DNA of 35,980 bases from Pseudomonadota bacterium (GCA_018240745.1 JAFEFF010000011.1:1-35980); one strand, 5' to 3'. Positions 7,866-15,749 are shown, numbered from the stretch's first letter. Numbers and translations are program-made. Notes: a model not told the origin generated them from the sequence alone.

Positions 7866-9140
7866 ATGGAGGCCCGGTCGACCAGGATGCGCAACGCCCT
7901 ATTCGGGGTGATCTTCGCGGCACTCCTTTGCGGCGTGACCCTTGTCGGTATCGAGGCGATATCGTCGTTCTTCGCGCCGCCTTGGCCGGCCCGCGAATTG
8001 CGCTGGACGGCACCAATCAATCCCATATCGGCGGCGCGCGAACCCTACGCGTCGCGGCCGTGGATGGCCGAACCCTTCAACAGCTGGGGCATGCGCGACA
8101 CGGAGCACACGGTCGCCAAGCATGCCTCGTCGCGGCCGCGCGCCATCGTGATTGGCGACAGCTTCGTCGAGGCGAGCTTCGAGCGGCGATCGCTGCCGGC
8201 CAGCATCGAGGCGGAACGGAATACGGTGGAGACGATCAATCTCGGCATCTCGGCCACCGCACCGCCGAGCTATTACTATCGGCTCCGCGACGTCGGGCTC
8301 GAACTGTCGCCCGACGTGATCCTGCTCTTCGTCTACATGGGCAATGACTTCGTGCTCGGCTCGGAAGGGTTCGGTGCCTCGAGATTCCGTTCCTTTATCG
8401 GCGACTCGGAAGGCGAGTCGTTGCTCGGGTCGGTCATGCCGCGCACGCGCTGGCTACTCAAGAACCGGTGGCCTGCGGTCGAGGCGCTGTGGAAGCATCC
8501 GCCGCCGCCGGACGAGGAGGTGCGGTTGCGCGAAATCGCGCGGGAGCCGCGCGACCTCGCCCTGAGGCACATCAGCGAGTACATGAAGGCATATTACGAG
8601 CCGCGTTTGCCGCTGCAGGCGATCGAAGAGGTGTTTTCCCGCGCCAACGACCGCTTCTGGCGCGACCTCGATAAGCAGTCCGCCAATCCCGAGTTCCTGA
8701 TGGGCTGGACACTCGACAACGTACTGAGCTGGGAGACCGGCGCGTTCCCGGTGGCAGCGAGTGTCGAGGACGCGCGCCGCTTCACCTCCGATGCCGAAAT
8801 CGACGCCACCCTGTCGTGGATCGCCGCGATCGACTATCTCGCGACGTCGCACGGCGTGCGCATCAGGACGTTCATCGTGCCGGTGGGCCGGGTCGATCCC
8901 GACTATTTCGAGTTCTGGAAACCCTGGCCGCGCAGCTACTCCTACAACTACGTCTGCGACGACCGGGAGGAGCGGCTCGTCAGGCAAGCGGCTCGATCGG
9001 GGCTGCAACTCGTTCGCCTGCGGGACGTCCTGCAGGGCGAGCACGGGACCTACAGGCTGCGCGACGGGCACTGGACCGAGAAGGGCCAGACGATTGTCGC
9101 CAAGCGCGTCGCGCAGGAGCTTCAGAACGCGGGATTCTGA
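7866..9140 (+). CDS. Membrane-anchored SGNH/GDSL hydrolase-like protein
   Basis: A 424-residue protein with one N-terminal membrane helix (about 11-35) and a large extracytoplasmic domain. The SGNH blocks are present: GDSF (nucleophile S99), NLG (G127), GND (N160) and DGHW (D400, H402). The catalytic Ser-Asn-Asp-His set therefore looks complete. The layout, an anchor plus an SGNH domain with a long helical insertion between blocks III and V, recalls AlgX/AlgJ-like acetyl-transfer proteins and other periplasmic sugar O-acyl esterases, but the resemblance is only general. ATG 7866 is used. ATG 7887 is an alternative that would place the helix closer to the N-terminus. No polysaccharide genes are adjacent, so the substrate is open. 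Confidence 0.8.
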   Translation: MEARSTRMRNALFGVIFAALLCGVTLVGIEAISSFFAPPWPARELRWTAPINPISAAREPYASRPWMAEPFNSWGMRDTEHTVAKHASSRPRAIVIGDSFVEASFERRSLPASIEAERNTVETINLGISATAPPSYYYRLRDVGLELSPDVILLFVYMGNDFVLGSEGFGASRFRSFIGDSEGESLLGSVMPRTRWLLKNRWPAVEALWKHPPPPDEEVRLREIAREPRDLALRHISEYMKAYYEPRLPLQAIEEVFSRANDRFWRDLDKQSANPEFLMGWTLDNVLSWETGAFPVAASVEDARRFTSDAEIDATLSWIAAIDYLATSHGVRIRTFIVPVGRVDPDYFEFWKPWPRSYSYNYVCDDREERLVRQAARSGLQLVRLRDVLQGEHGTYRLRDGHWTEKGQTIVAKRVAQELQNAGF

Positions 9141-9154
9141 GGCGGCGGCCCTGA

Positions 9155-9270
9155 CGATCTGGGTCCGTCGGCCGGCGAGCGCTGCAGCGACACCGCGCCG
9201 AGACCCATGCCGCCATCGACGCGCAAGGTCTCGCCGGTGATGATATCCGGCGCCCATCTTGCCGCGCAGC
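9155..9270 (-). pseudogene. C-terminal remnant of a short-chain dehydrogenase
   Basis: On the minus strand a short frame reads ARWAPDIITGETLRVDGGMG, the highly conserved C-terminal signature of SDR enzymes (xITGETLxVDGGxxxG). Nothing upstream in any frame resembles the Rossmann core, the TGxxxGIG motif or the YxxxK active site. This is therefore a dead fragment of about 30 codons. It lies in the 352-base gap between the SGNH hydrolase and the LLM oxidoreductase. The limits given are approximate. Confidence 0.6.
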
Positions 9271-9428
9271 ACGACGCGGGGGCTCCGCGCTGCCCGCGCC
9301 CCGACTTCATCGACATCGCCTTTTGCTGAACTTGACGCACACAACTCGAGAAGCCTTTGATTTCAGCGGCTCCGAACGTTTCGGCAGGGAAGATGGTCTT
9401 CCGGACCGTTGGGGGCCGTCCACTCCAA

Positions 9429-9472
9429 CGAGCCTCCGGCTCGCTCAAGCATATGAGCGAGCCGGAGGCTCG
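9429..9472. repeat. Perfect 19-bp inverted repeat with 6-base loop
   Basis: CGAGCCTCCGGCTCGCTCA is followed after AGCATA by its exact reverse complement. It sits 20 bases past the end of the minus-strand LLM gene and 288 bases past the SGNH gene, so it can serve as a shared, bidirectional transcription end. There is no T-run on either side. The rest of the 9141-9492 gap holds only the SDR remnant and no further gene that I can see. Confidence 0.8.
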
Positions 9473-9492
9473 CGGTCCGCAAGAGCATGAGC

Positions 9493-10431
9493 TCAGGCGA
9501 ACTTCGGCATCACGTCGGCCGCCAGAAGCTCGAGCGTCTCGGCGTCGTTCTTGTAGGCGCTGCTGATGAGCAGCTGCACACCGGCATCTCGGTACTTGCC
9601 AACCAGGTCGGTGACCTGAGCGATGGTGCCGGCGAAGCCATAGAATGCCGCAGGCACGGCCAACCGCTCGCGCTTGGCGGCCAGCGTGGCCTCATCGCGC
9701 GCGATGACGAAGCTGATGATGTTGGTGCGCTCGATCTCGTCGTAGTTCCGGCCTGCCACCTCGCAATGGCGCTTCAGGACCTCGTATTTGTGCCGTACCT
9801 GGTCCGGCGAGCCGCCGACATTGCAGGCATCGGCGCGGCGCGCCACGGCCCGAAGGGTGAGCTGCTCGCCACCGCCGCCGATCATGATCGGCGGATGCGG
9901 TTTCTGCACGGGCTTGGGTTCGAGAATGGCGTCCTTCACCCGGAAGTACTTGCCCTCGAACGTGGTGCGCTTGTCCCGCCACATCGCGACGATCAGCGCG
10001 ACCGCTTCCTCCATCTGCCGGATGCGCACGGCCGGCCGCGGCGGGAACTCGAACCCGTATTGGCGGTATTCCGCCTCGAACCAGCCGGCGCCGATGCCGA
10101 AGGTGAGGCGGCCGCGGCTGATCTGGTCGACGCCGGCGGCCATCTTCGCCAGCATCGCGGGATTTCGGTAGTGCACCGACGACACCAGCGTCGCGAGCCG
10201 GATGCGGCTCGTCACCGCGGCGAGCGCGGTGAGCATCGTCCAGCCTTCCATGAACGGCTCGTCCGGCGCGCCGACATTGCCGATCTGGATCAGGTGGTCC
10301 ATCACCGAGAACCAGGTGAAGCCGTGGTTCTCGGCCCATTGCGCCTTCGCCTTCACGGCGTCGAAGATCCCGGCGGGATCGGTGCCGAACAGCCACGAGG
10401 GATTGTGGATGCCGAACTTCATGGCGCTCAT
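9493..10431 (-). CDS. LLM-class (luciferase-like) flavin-dependent oxidoreductase
   Basis: A 312-residue luciferase-like monooxygenase-fold protein. Readable signs are the N-terminal MKFGIHNPS strand, TWFSVMDHL, RIRLATLVSSVHYRNPAMLAK, GRLTFGIGAGWFEAEYRQYG (the classic LLM signature) and KPHPPIMIGGGGEQLTLRAVA. Many such proteins are annotated F420-dependent, but FMN use is equally possible here and no F420 gene is in view. The start at 10431 overlaps the stop of the upstream aldehyde dehydrogenase (ATGA), so it is translated by coupling. A second ATG three codons later is possible. As the third gene of a coupled trio with msrC and an aldehyde dehydrogenase, it probably oxidises a substrate in the same small pathway. 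The substrate is unknown. Confidence 0.93.
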   Translation of the reverse strand: MSAMKFGIHNPSWLFGTDPAGIFDAVKAKAQWAENHGFTWFSVMDHLIQIGNVGAPDEPFMEGWTMLTALAAVTSRIRLATLVSSVHYRNPAMLAKMAAGVDQISRGRLTFGIGAGWFEAEYRQYGFEFPPRPAVRIRQMEEAVALIVAMWRDKRTTFEGKYFRVKDAILEPKPVQKPHPPIMIGGGGEQLTLRAVARRADACNVGGSPDQVRHKYEVLKRHCEVAGRNYDEIERTNIISFVIARDEATLAAKRERLAVPAAFYGFAGTIAQVTDLVGKYRDAGVQLLISSAYKNDAETLELLAADVMPKFA

Positions 10432-11906
10432 CGCATGACGAACGGATTGGCGGGCGAGCCCTCGGCCATCGAGATCCACACGCTCTTGGTCTCGAGATAC
10501 TCGCGGATCGCCCCGAGGCCGCTCTCGCGGCCGATGCCCGAATGCTTCATGCCGCCGAACGGCATCATGTAGCTGATCGCGCGATAGGTGTTGATCCAGA
10601 CCGTTCCGGCCTTGAGCGCCGCCGACATGCGCAGCGCCCGGTTCATGTCCCTGGTCCACACCCCCGCGGCCAGGCCATAGATCGTGTCGTTGGCGAGCCT
10701 GATCGCCTCGGCCTCGTCCTCGAAGCCGATGATCGACAGCACCGGCCCGAACACCTCCTCGCGGGCGATCCGCATCTCGGGCTTCACGTCGGTGAAGATG
10801 GTCGGCTCGACGAACTGGCCGCCCGGCAGGCTCTTGTCGGTCGCGGGGCCACCGCCGAGGAGGACCCGCGCGCCCTCGGCCTTGGCGATCTCCATGTAGT
10901 CGAGGATCTTGCGGTACTGCGGGGTGGTCGTCACGGGGCCGATATTGGTGTCGGCCTTCATCGGGTCGCCCTTGCGCGCGGTGCGGCCGAGCTCGGCGAC
11001 CTTCTTGCTGAATTCGTCGCGGATCGAGTTCTGCACCAGCAACCGCGAGCCGGCGATGCAGGTCTGGCCGGTGGCGGCGAAGATGCCGGAGATCGCGCCG
11101 GCCGCGGCGGCGCCGAGATCGCAATCCGCGAACACGATGTTGGGCGACTTGCCGCCGAGCTCGAGCGACACCCGCTTCAGCGTCCTGGCCGCCTGGGCGT
11201 AGATCCTGGCGCCCGTCGAGTCCGAGCCGGTGAAGGTGATCTTGGCGACGCCGGGATGATCGACCAGGGCAGCGCCCGCTTCCTGGCCGTAGCCGGTGAC
11301 GACGTTGAACACGCCGTCGGGGAAGCCCGCCTCCCTGGTGAGGGCGGCGAACTCGAGCGTCGAGGCCGAGGCGAACTCCGACGGCTTCACCACCACGGTG
11401 CAGCCCGCGGCGATCGCCGGCGCGCACTTCCAGGCGATGAACAGCAGGGGAGAGTTCCAGGCGGTGAGGGCGGCCACCACGCCCATCGGCTCGTGCCGCG
11501 TGAAGGCGAAGTGATCGGGCTTGTCGATCGGCACGACAGTGCCCTCGATCTTGTCGGCGAGGCCGCCGAAGTAGCGCCACCACTCCGGATGATAGGCGAC
11601 CTGGCCGCGCATCTCGGCCAGCAGCTTGCCGTTGTCCCTGACTTCGATCTCGGCCAGGCGATCGACGTTGGCCGCGACAAGGTCGGCAAGCTTCAGCATC
11701 AGCTTGCCGCGCGCCGACGGTGTCATCCTGGACCACGGGCCCTCGAACGCCGCCGACGCGGCCTTCACCGCGCGATCGACGTCGGCCGCCGAGCCCTGCG
11801 GGATCTTCGCCCACGCCTCGCCGCGGTAGGGATCCATGCTGTCGATCCACTTGCCTTCGATGGGGTCGACGTACTGGCCGTTGATATAGTGCTGATAGGT
11901 CTTCAT
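10428..11906 (-). CDS. Aldehyde dehydrogenase (NAD(P)+-dependent)
   Basis: A 492-residue ALDH-superfamily enzyme that oxidises an aldehyde to its acid. The active site is complete: N151 (AWNSPLL), K174 (VVKPSEFAS), E249 (SLELGGKSPN) and the nucleophile C283 (ATGQTCIAGSR). The C-terminal EEVFGPVLSIIGF and PFGGMKHSGIGRE motifs are also present. The ATG at 11906 has an excellent ribosome-binding site (GGAGG) 6 bases before it and overlaps the stop of the GAF-domain reductase gene by ATGA. Its own stop overlaps the LLM gene in the same way. Similarity is to the broad betaine / hydroxymuconic-semialdehyde type group, and the specific aldehyde is not determined. Confidence 0.95.
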   Translation of the reverse strand: MKTYQHYINGQYVDPIEGKWIDSMDPYRGEAWAKIPQGSAADVDRAVKAASAAFEGPWSRMTPSARGKLMLKLADLVAANVDRLAEIEVRDNGKLLAEMRGQVAYHPEWWRYFGGLADKIEGTVVPIDKPDHFAFTRHEPMGVVAALTAWNSPLLFIAWKCAPAIAAGCTVVVKPSEFASASTLEFAALTREAGFPDGVFNVVTGYGQEAGAALVDHPGVAKITFTGSDSTGARIYAQAARTLKRVSLELGGKSPNIVFADCDLGAAAAGAISGIFAATGQTCIAGSRLLVQNSIRDEFSKKVAELGRTARKGDPMKADTNIGPVTTTPQYRKILDYMEIAKAEGARVLLGGGPATDKSLPGGQFVEPTIFTDVKPEMRIAREEVFGPVLSIIGFEDEAEAIRLANDTIYGLAAGVWTRDMNRALRMSAALKAGTVWINTYRAISYMMPFGGMKHSGIGRESGLGAIREYLETKSVWISMAEGSPANPFVMR

Positions 11907-12400
11907 GGGTTTCCTCCGCGAATGCTGAGCAGATAGCGTTGCGCGACGCTTTCGATGCCGGCGCGATCGTCCGTGTCGAAGCGGCCGGGAGTCGGGCTGT
12001 CGAGATCGATCACGCCGACGATCGTGTCGCCGCGCTCGAGCGGCACCACCAGTTCCGAGCGCGACACCGAATCGCAGGCGATGTGACCGGGGAAGTCGTC
12101 GACATCCCCGACCACGATCGACTGCCGCCTGGCGACCGCCGTGCCGCACACGCCCTTGCCGATGGCGATGCGCACGCAGGCGGGCTTGCCCTGAAAGGGA
12201 CCGAGCACCAGCTCTTCGCCACGCAGGAAGTAGAAGCCTGCCCAGTTGAGGTCGGGCATGAGCTGGAACAGCAACGCCGAGATATTGGCCGCATTGGCAA
12301 TAGGGTCGCGCTCGCCTTCGAGCAGGGCGTCGACCTGGCGACCCAAGGCACGATAGAATTCAGGCTTGCCGGCGCCGGCGATCGTCCGTGCTTCGAACAT
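11903..12400 (-). CDS. msrC: Free methionine-(R)-sulfoxide reductase (GAF domain)
   Basis: A 165-residue single GAF-domain protein matching fRMsr, which reduces free methionine-R-sulfoxide with thioredoxin. All three catalytic cysteines known from the E. coli enzyme are in place: C75 in PACVRIAIG, C85 in GKGVCGTAVA and C109 in GHIACDSVSRSE. The surrounding motifs ALLFQLMPDLNWAGFY and LVVPL are also typical. The ATG at 12400 is divergent from the DUF2478 gene, whose start is only 52 bases away. Its stop overlaps the downstream aldehyde dehydrogenase start (ATGA), making it the first gene of a coupled three-gene operon. That links a sulfoxide repair enzyme with two oxidoreductases, which is not a textbook arrangement. 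Confidence 0.93.
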   Translation of the reverse strand: MFEARTIAGAGKPEFYRALGRQVDALLEGERDPIANAANISALLFQLMPDLNWAGFYFLRGEELVLGPFQGKPACVRIAIGKGVCGTAVARRQSIVVGDVDDFPGHIACDSVSRSELVVPLERGDTIVGVIDLDSPTPGRFDTDDRAGIESVAQRYLLSIRGGNP

Positions 12401-12451
12401 GGATGGATCATCGATCCCGCCGATGCGGGCTGCAACATGAAGGGGTTCGCG

Positions 12452-12964
12452 ATGGACGCGACAAAGAAGATCGCCGTTGTGCAGGGACCGGGTCCGGCGG
12501 TGCAGGCTCTGTTCCGTACGCTCGCGGAGCGATGGCAGGGCGAGGCGCGCGTGGTCGGCGCGATCGCCGAGGATCACGGGCTGCCCGACCGCGCCTGCAC
12601 GGCCGGCTATCTGCGCAGCCTGGCCGACGGCGCGCGCTATCCGATCTTCCAGGATCTCGGGCAAGGCTCGCAGGCCTGTCATCTGGCAGGCGGCGGCGCA
12701 GTGGAAGCGGCGGCCGCAGTGCGCAAGGACATCCAAACCGGCTGCGATCTCGTGATCCTGAGCAAGTTCGGCAAGCTCGAGGCCGGCGGCGGCGGATTGC
12801 GCGAGGCGTTCGCTGCCGCGATCGAAGCCGGTGTGCCCGTGCTGACCTCGGTCGGGAAATCGCAGGCCGCGGCGTGGGAGAGCTTCGCCGCGCCGCTGTT
12901 CGCGCCGGTCGATGCCGATGCCGGCGACATCAGGGCGTGGTGGGAGGGGGTCAAGAAGGCGTAA
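12452..12964 (+). CDS. DUF2478 family protein
   Basis: A 170-residue protein whose pattern matches DUF2478: a degenerate nucleotide-binding start (IAVVQGPGPAVQALFRTLAE), FQDLGQGSQACHLAGGGAVEAA, CDLVILSKFGKLEAGGGGLREA and EAGVPVLTSV. Family members are often encoded near molybdate transport or molybdenum-enzyme genes and look like P-loop-fold proteins that have lost the Walker A lysine. A function has not been established to my knowledge. The start at 12452 is chosen because AAGGGG lies 8 bases before it. An earlier ATG at 12437 is possible. It is divergent from msrC and followed 29 bases later by a cupin gene, with which it may be cotranscribed. Confidence 0.85.
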   Translation: MDATKKIAVVQGPGPAVQALFRTLAERWQGEARVVGAIAEDHGLPDRACTAGYLRSLADGARYPIFQDLGQGSQACHLAGGGAVEAAAAVRKDIQTGCDLVILSKFGKLEAGGGGLREAFAAAIEAGVPVLTSVGKSQAAAWESFAAPLFAPVDADAGDIRAWWEGVKKA

Positions 12965-12993
12965 TCTTCAGCCTGGAACGGGAGGAAATCATC

Positions 12994-13341
12994 GTGAAAG
13001 TCCTGAGAACCAGCGAGATCCAGGAGAAGGAGCGCAGCAGCGGCCTGTTCAAGGGCCGGGTGACCGTCCAGCCGGTGCTCGATGCCGACAGCAGCGACCT
13101 GCGTACGAACGTCATCAACTTCGACAAGGGCGCAGTGAACGTGTTCCACGTCCACGACTTCGACCAGGTGCTCTACGTCACCAAGGGCGAAGGCATCATT
13201 GCGACCGAGAAGGAGGAGATCCGGATCAAGCCGGGCGACTTCGTCGTCATCCCGGCCGGCGAGAAGCACTGGCACGGCGCCACGCCGGAGTCGGACTTTG
13301 CCCACATCGCCATCTCGATCCGCGGCAAGACGACATTCTAG
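12994..13341 (+). CDS. Cupin-domain protein
   Basis: A 115-residue single-domain cupin. The GTG start at 12994 is preceded by GGAGG at good spacing. The two cupin motifs are visible: FHVHDFDQVLYVTKGEGI (two histidines and an acidic residue of motif 1) and PGDFVVIPAGEKHWHGAT (motif 2 with its histidines). A bound metal is therefore likely. Such small cupins act as dioxygenases, isomerases or sensors, and no specific one is recognised here. It lies 29 bases after DUF2478 on the same strand. Confidence 0.88.
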   Translation: MKVLRTSEIQEKERSSGLFKGRVTVQPVLDADSSDLRTNVINFDKGAVNVFHVHDFDQVLYVTKGEGIIATEKEEIRIKPGDFVVIPAGEKHWHGATPESDFAHIAISIRGKTTF

Positions 13342-13630
13342 GTACGCACGCTCCTCCGGGGGGCAGCTGTCGTTCCACGCCGCGCTCCTGATCATGCACG
13401 GCCAGCCCTCGGGCCGTTGGCGTACGCTTGGGAATGAGAGTGCGAAAGACTCGCAGAAAGCGGCGCGGACAAGGACGTCCTGGACATTGCCCAGATCATC
13501 TGGACAGCGACCAATTGATCGCATGGAACTGTGTGAACCCTGTGATCGTTCTGGGGCGGAGTGTCGACCGGACGCATTTGGCGTTGAAGAGGGATGGGAA
13601 ACGGCAGGGTGCCGTGAAGGGAGCAACTAG
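13342..13630 (+). promoter_or_regulatory. 289-base non-coding leader of the response regulator gene
   Basis: I see no gene here. It holds a 13-bp palindrome CCAGATCATCTGG (13491-13503) and a direct repeat TGTGA at 13532 and 13541, either of which could be a regulator site. The repeat period of 9 is near the 10-11 bases usual for OmpR-type dimers, so autoregulation is possible but weakly supported. AAGGGAG before 13631 is the ribosome-binding site. Confidence 0.3.
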
Positions 13631-14467
13631 ATGACATCTCCGCTCAACATCGTCGCCACGCCAACGCGTGGGGGGTCGCCAACGGCTGGCCTTTCGGAGG
13701 CAGCCCGAGGCAAGGAGACCCCGCCCGAGCGTGCGGTGCGATTGGTGTACGTCGAGGATGACCAGGATTTCCGCGAAGCGGCGGCGGCTGAGCTGGAGGA
13801 TTTGGGGTTCGAGGTCGACTGCTTTGCCGACGGTGCATCGTTGCTCGATGCGTTCGCCAACGGCGCCAGCGCCGACGTGATCGTGCTCGACTGGAACCTG
13901 CCGATGCTGTCCGGGATCGAGCTGATCCCCCGGCTGCGCCGGGCCGGCGTGCTGTTGCCGGTGGTTCTGCTGACCGGCCGCTCGACGCCCAACCTGGAGA
14001 ACCTGGCGCTCGACCATGGCGCGCTCGACTTCGTCGACAAGACCCGCGGCCTGCCGATCCTCGCCAAGCGCATACGCCTGATCCTCGACTCGGCGAAGAA
14101 GCCCGAGGTGATGCGGGCCGAGGAAGTGCTCGACGTGGGCGCGCTGCAGCTCAAGCTGCGCGTCTGTCGCGCCTCATGGAACGGCGCCGATGTCGGGCTC
14201 ACGCTCACCGAGTACAAGATCGTGCACCTGCTGGTGAGCAACCTCGGCAATCACCTGACCTACCGCGCGGTCTACGACACGATGCACCACGAGGGCTTCA
14301 TCGCCGGCTCGGGCGAGGACGGCTATCGCACGAATGTGCGGTCCTGCATCAAGCGCATCCGCAACAAGTTCCGAGCGCTCGACGGCAATTTCGCCTGTAT
14401 CGCCAACTATCCGTCGTTCGGCTACCGCTGGGAAGTCGACCCGCTGCCGCCGCCTTCGGGCAAGTGA
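13631..14467 (+). CDS. Orphan OmpR-family response regulator
   Basis: A 278-residue two-domain regulator. An N-terminal receiver (about 36-153) has the acidic pocket E42/D43/D44, phospho-acceptor D87 (VIVLDWNLP), T115 (LLTGRS) and K137. A C-terminal winged helix (about 165-270) has LTLTEYKIVHLLVSN and the recognition region YRTNVRSCIKRIRNKFRALD. The first 35 residues are an extra, probably disordered extension rich in Pro/Thr/Gly. K137 is followed by Thr instead of the usual Pro. No histidine kinase is adjacent. The general look is ChvI-like, as in alphaproteobacteria, but target genes cannot be read from the sequence. Its 3' end overlaps the convergent YbaK-type gene by 46 bases. Confidence 0.92.
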   Translation: MTSPLNIVATPTRGGSPTAGLSEAARGKETPPERAVRLVYVEDDQDFREAAAAELEDLGFEVDCFADGASLLDAFANGASADVIVLDWNLPMLSGIELIPRLRRAGVLLPVVLLTGRSTPNLENLALDHGALDFVDKTRGLPILAKRIRLILDSAKKPEVMRAEEVLDVGALQLKLRVCRASWNGADVGLTLTEYKIVHLLVSNLGNHLTYRAVYDTMHHEGFIAGSGEDGYRTNVRSCIKRIRNKFRALDGNFACIANYPSFGYRWEVDPLPPPSGK

Positions 14468-14955
14468 GCGTTTCCCGCGTCCGCGGGAAATGCGTTGGCG
14501 TCGCAGACATCGACCCATTCCGCCTTGACCAGCTCGGCCATTCGGGCCGGGCTGATGCGGAGGGCGGAGTGGGTGGAACCGGCTGCCGGAACCACCTCGT
14601 CGAATGCCTTGAGCGAGACGTCGCAATAGACCGGCAGAGGCGTCGCCAGGCCGAACGGGCAGACGCCGCCGACCGGATGGCCGGTCGCGGCAACGACCTC
14701 GTCGGCTGTCAGCATCCGCGGCTTGCCGCCCAGCACGTCCTTGATCTTGCGGTTGTTGAGCCGGGCGGTGCCGGACGCGACGACCAGCAGGGTGCGTTCC
14801 CTGATCCGCAGCGAGAGCGTCTTGGCGATTTGCGCCGGCTGCACGCGGTGGCCAGCCGCGGCGAGTTCCACCGTGGCGGTGCTGGCGTCGGTCTCGAGGA
14901 TCTCGATGTCGGGGGCATGTGCGGCAAGAAACGCGCGTACGGACTCGATCGTCAT
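14422..14955 (-). CDS. YbaK/EbsC-family aminoacyl-tRNA deacylase
   Basis: A 177-residue YbaK-like protein that would hydrolyse mischarged aminoacyl-tRNA (family knowledge). Matching segments are AAGHRVQPAQIAKTLSLRIR (with the conserved QIAK lysine), LLVVASGTARLNNRKIKDVL, ATGHPVGGVCPFGL and the end part VVPAAGSTHSALRISPARMAEL. The family is about 155-165 residues long. The extra C-terminal 15 residues (Gly/Ser-rich) run into the end of the convergent response regulator gene. The start at 14955 has AGGA at suitable distance. It is divergent from a 66-residue gene 38 bases away. Confidence 0.92.
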   Translation of the reverse strand: MTIESVRAFLAAHAPDIEILETDASTATVELAAAGHRVQPAQIAKTLSLRIRERTLLVVASGTARLNNRKIKDVLGGKPRMLTADEVVAATGHPVGGVCPFGLATPLPVYCDVSLKAFDEVVPAAGSTHSALRISPARMAELVKAEWVDVCDANAFPADAGNAHLPEGGGSGSTSQR

Positions 14956-14993
14956 GCCGCTATCCTAGCGCGGCGATGTCGAAGGAGTCTGCG

Positions 14994-15194
14994 ATGTGGT
15001 TCGTATTCGAGGCCGAGTACGCCATAGAGAACGGACGGGCCAATTGGAACAGGCCCGTCCGGGAAACGATGGTATGGCACGGCCCGTTCGCGACCGAGCC
15101 CGAAGCCGACGCGGTCGCGCGGGCGCGGATGTGGGCGAAGATCGACATCTACGCCCACAAGGCCCGCACGGTCGACCTGACCGCGCGCGACTGA
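14994..15194 (+). CDS. Small conserved-looking hypothetical protein, 66 aa
   Basis: I do not recognise this one. The reading frame starts MWFVFEAEYAIENGRANWN and ends AHKARTVDLTARD. A strong AAGGAG site lies 7 bases before the ATG at 14994, which favours this start over the one at 14976. It is a soluble mixed alpha/beta protein rich in Trp and Ala, with no signal peptide. The stop is 3 bases from that of the convergent secreted-protein gene. The good ribosome-binding site and tight fit between neighbours argue that it is real. Confidence 0.65.
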   Translation: MWFVFEAEYAIENGRANWNRPVRETMVWHGPFATEPEADAVARARMWAKIDIYAHKARTVDLTARD

Positions 15195-15197
15195 AGA

Positions 15198-15581
15198 TCA
15201 GCGCCGCGGCGCCGGGCCGCGGCCGATCAGATCGCCGCGGCTGTCATAGCGATTGCCGTATTCGTCGATGATGTAGGCGCCGCGTGCTCGGTAAGCCGGC
15301 TGATCCGACATGACCGCTTGGCTGCGGTACATCGGCACGCCTGTCTCGCCGACCTTCATGTCCTGCTTCAGCATGCTGCTGGACGAGGTGCCCGTTGCCG
15401 GCATGGCGCCGGCGTTCTGGCTGACGGCGGGCCCGCCGGAGCCGACATCGCGCGTGCGGGCGGCGCCGGTCACGCCGCCGGGACCGTCGGTCGGGCCGGG
15501 CGGCATCCAATTCGATTGGGCGAAGGCTGGCATTGCAAGAAGCAGAGCGCAGGCAATCGCGGTCGCGGGAAGCATACGCAT
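15198..15581 (-). CDS. Small exported hypothetical protein
   Basis: A 127-residue protein with a clear signal peptide (MRMLPATAIACALLLAMPAFA, shown here only by its ends MRMLP and MPAFA), cleaved before QSNW. The mature part begins with a Pro/Gly-rich stretch (PPGPTDGPGGVTG), then a Ser/Thr linker. It ends with AYIIDEYGNRYDSRGDLIGRG, a DxxGNxYxxxGxxI pattern seen in small periplasmic proteins. An AAGGAGAG ribosome-binding site supports the start at 15581. The function is unknown. Confidence 0.8.
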   Translation of the reverse strand: MRMLPATAIACALLLAMPAFAQSNWMPPGPTDGPGGVTGAARTRDVGSGGPAVSQNAGAMPATGTSSSSMLKQDMKVGETGVPMYRSQAVMSDQPAYRARGAYIIDEYGNRYDSRGDLIGRGPAPRR

Positions 15582-15663
15582 GGAACTCTCCTTTCCGTTG
15601 GACCTCGGAAAGAACGCGCCCCGCAGGACCGCTGTTGCGGCCGATCCGCCCCTTGATTCGTCT

Positions 15664-15745
15664 CTAGCGGATGACGATTTCGACGCGCCGGTTCTGCGCT
15701 TCGCGCACGCCGTCTGCGGTCCGCACCACCATGAACGATGGCGTA
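15664..15745 (-). pseudogene. OmpA-family C-terminal remnant
   Basis: The frame reads RTADGVREAQNRRVEIVIR followed by a stop. This is the usual last part of OmpA-like peptidoglycan-binding domains (TADGVREPQNRRVEI). The rest of the OmpA domain (about 100 residues with the NxxLSxxRAxxV helix) is missing. It lies directly behind, and in a different frame from, the repeat lipoprotein upstream, suggesting that an OmpA-type lipoprotein gene lost its core by deletion. Confidence 0.6.
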
Positions 15746-15749
15746 GTGA

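Noticed and set aside
9493..10431. F420-dependent enzyme as a firm assignment
   Set aside because: LLM proteins use FMN or F420 and the sequence alone does not separate them. No F420 biosynthesis gene is in the window.
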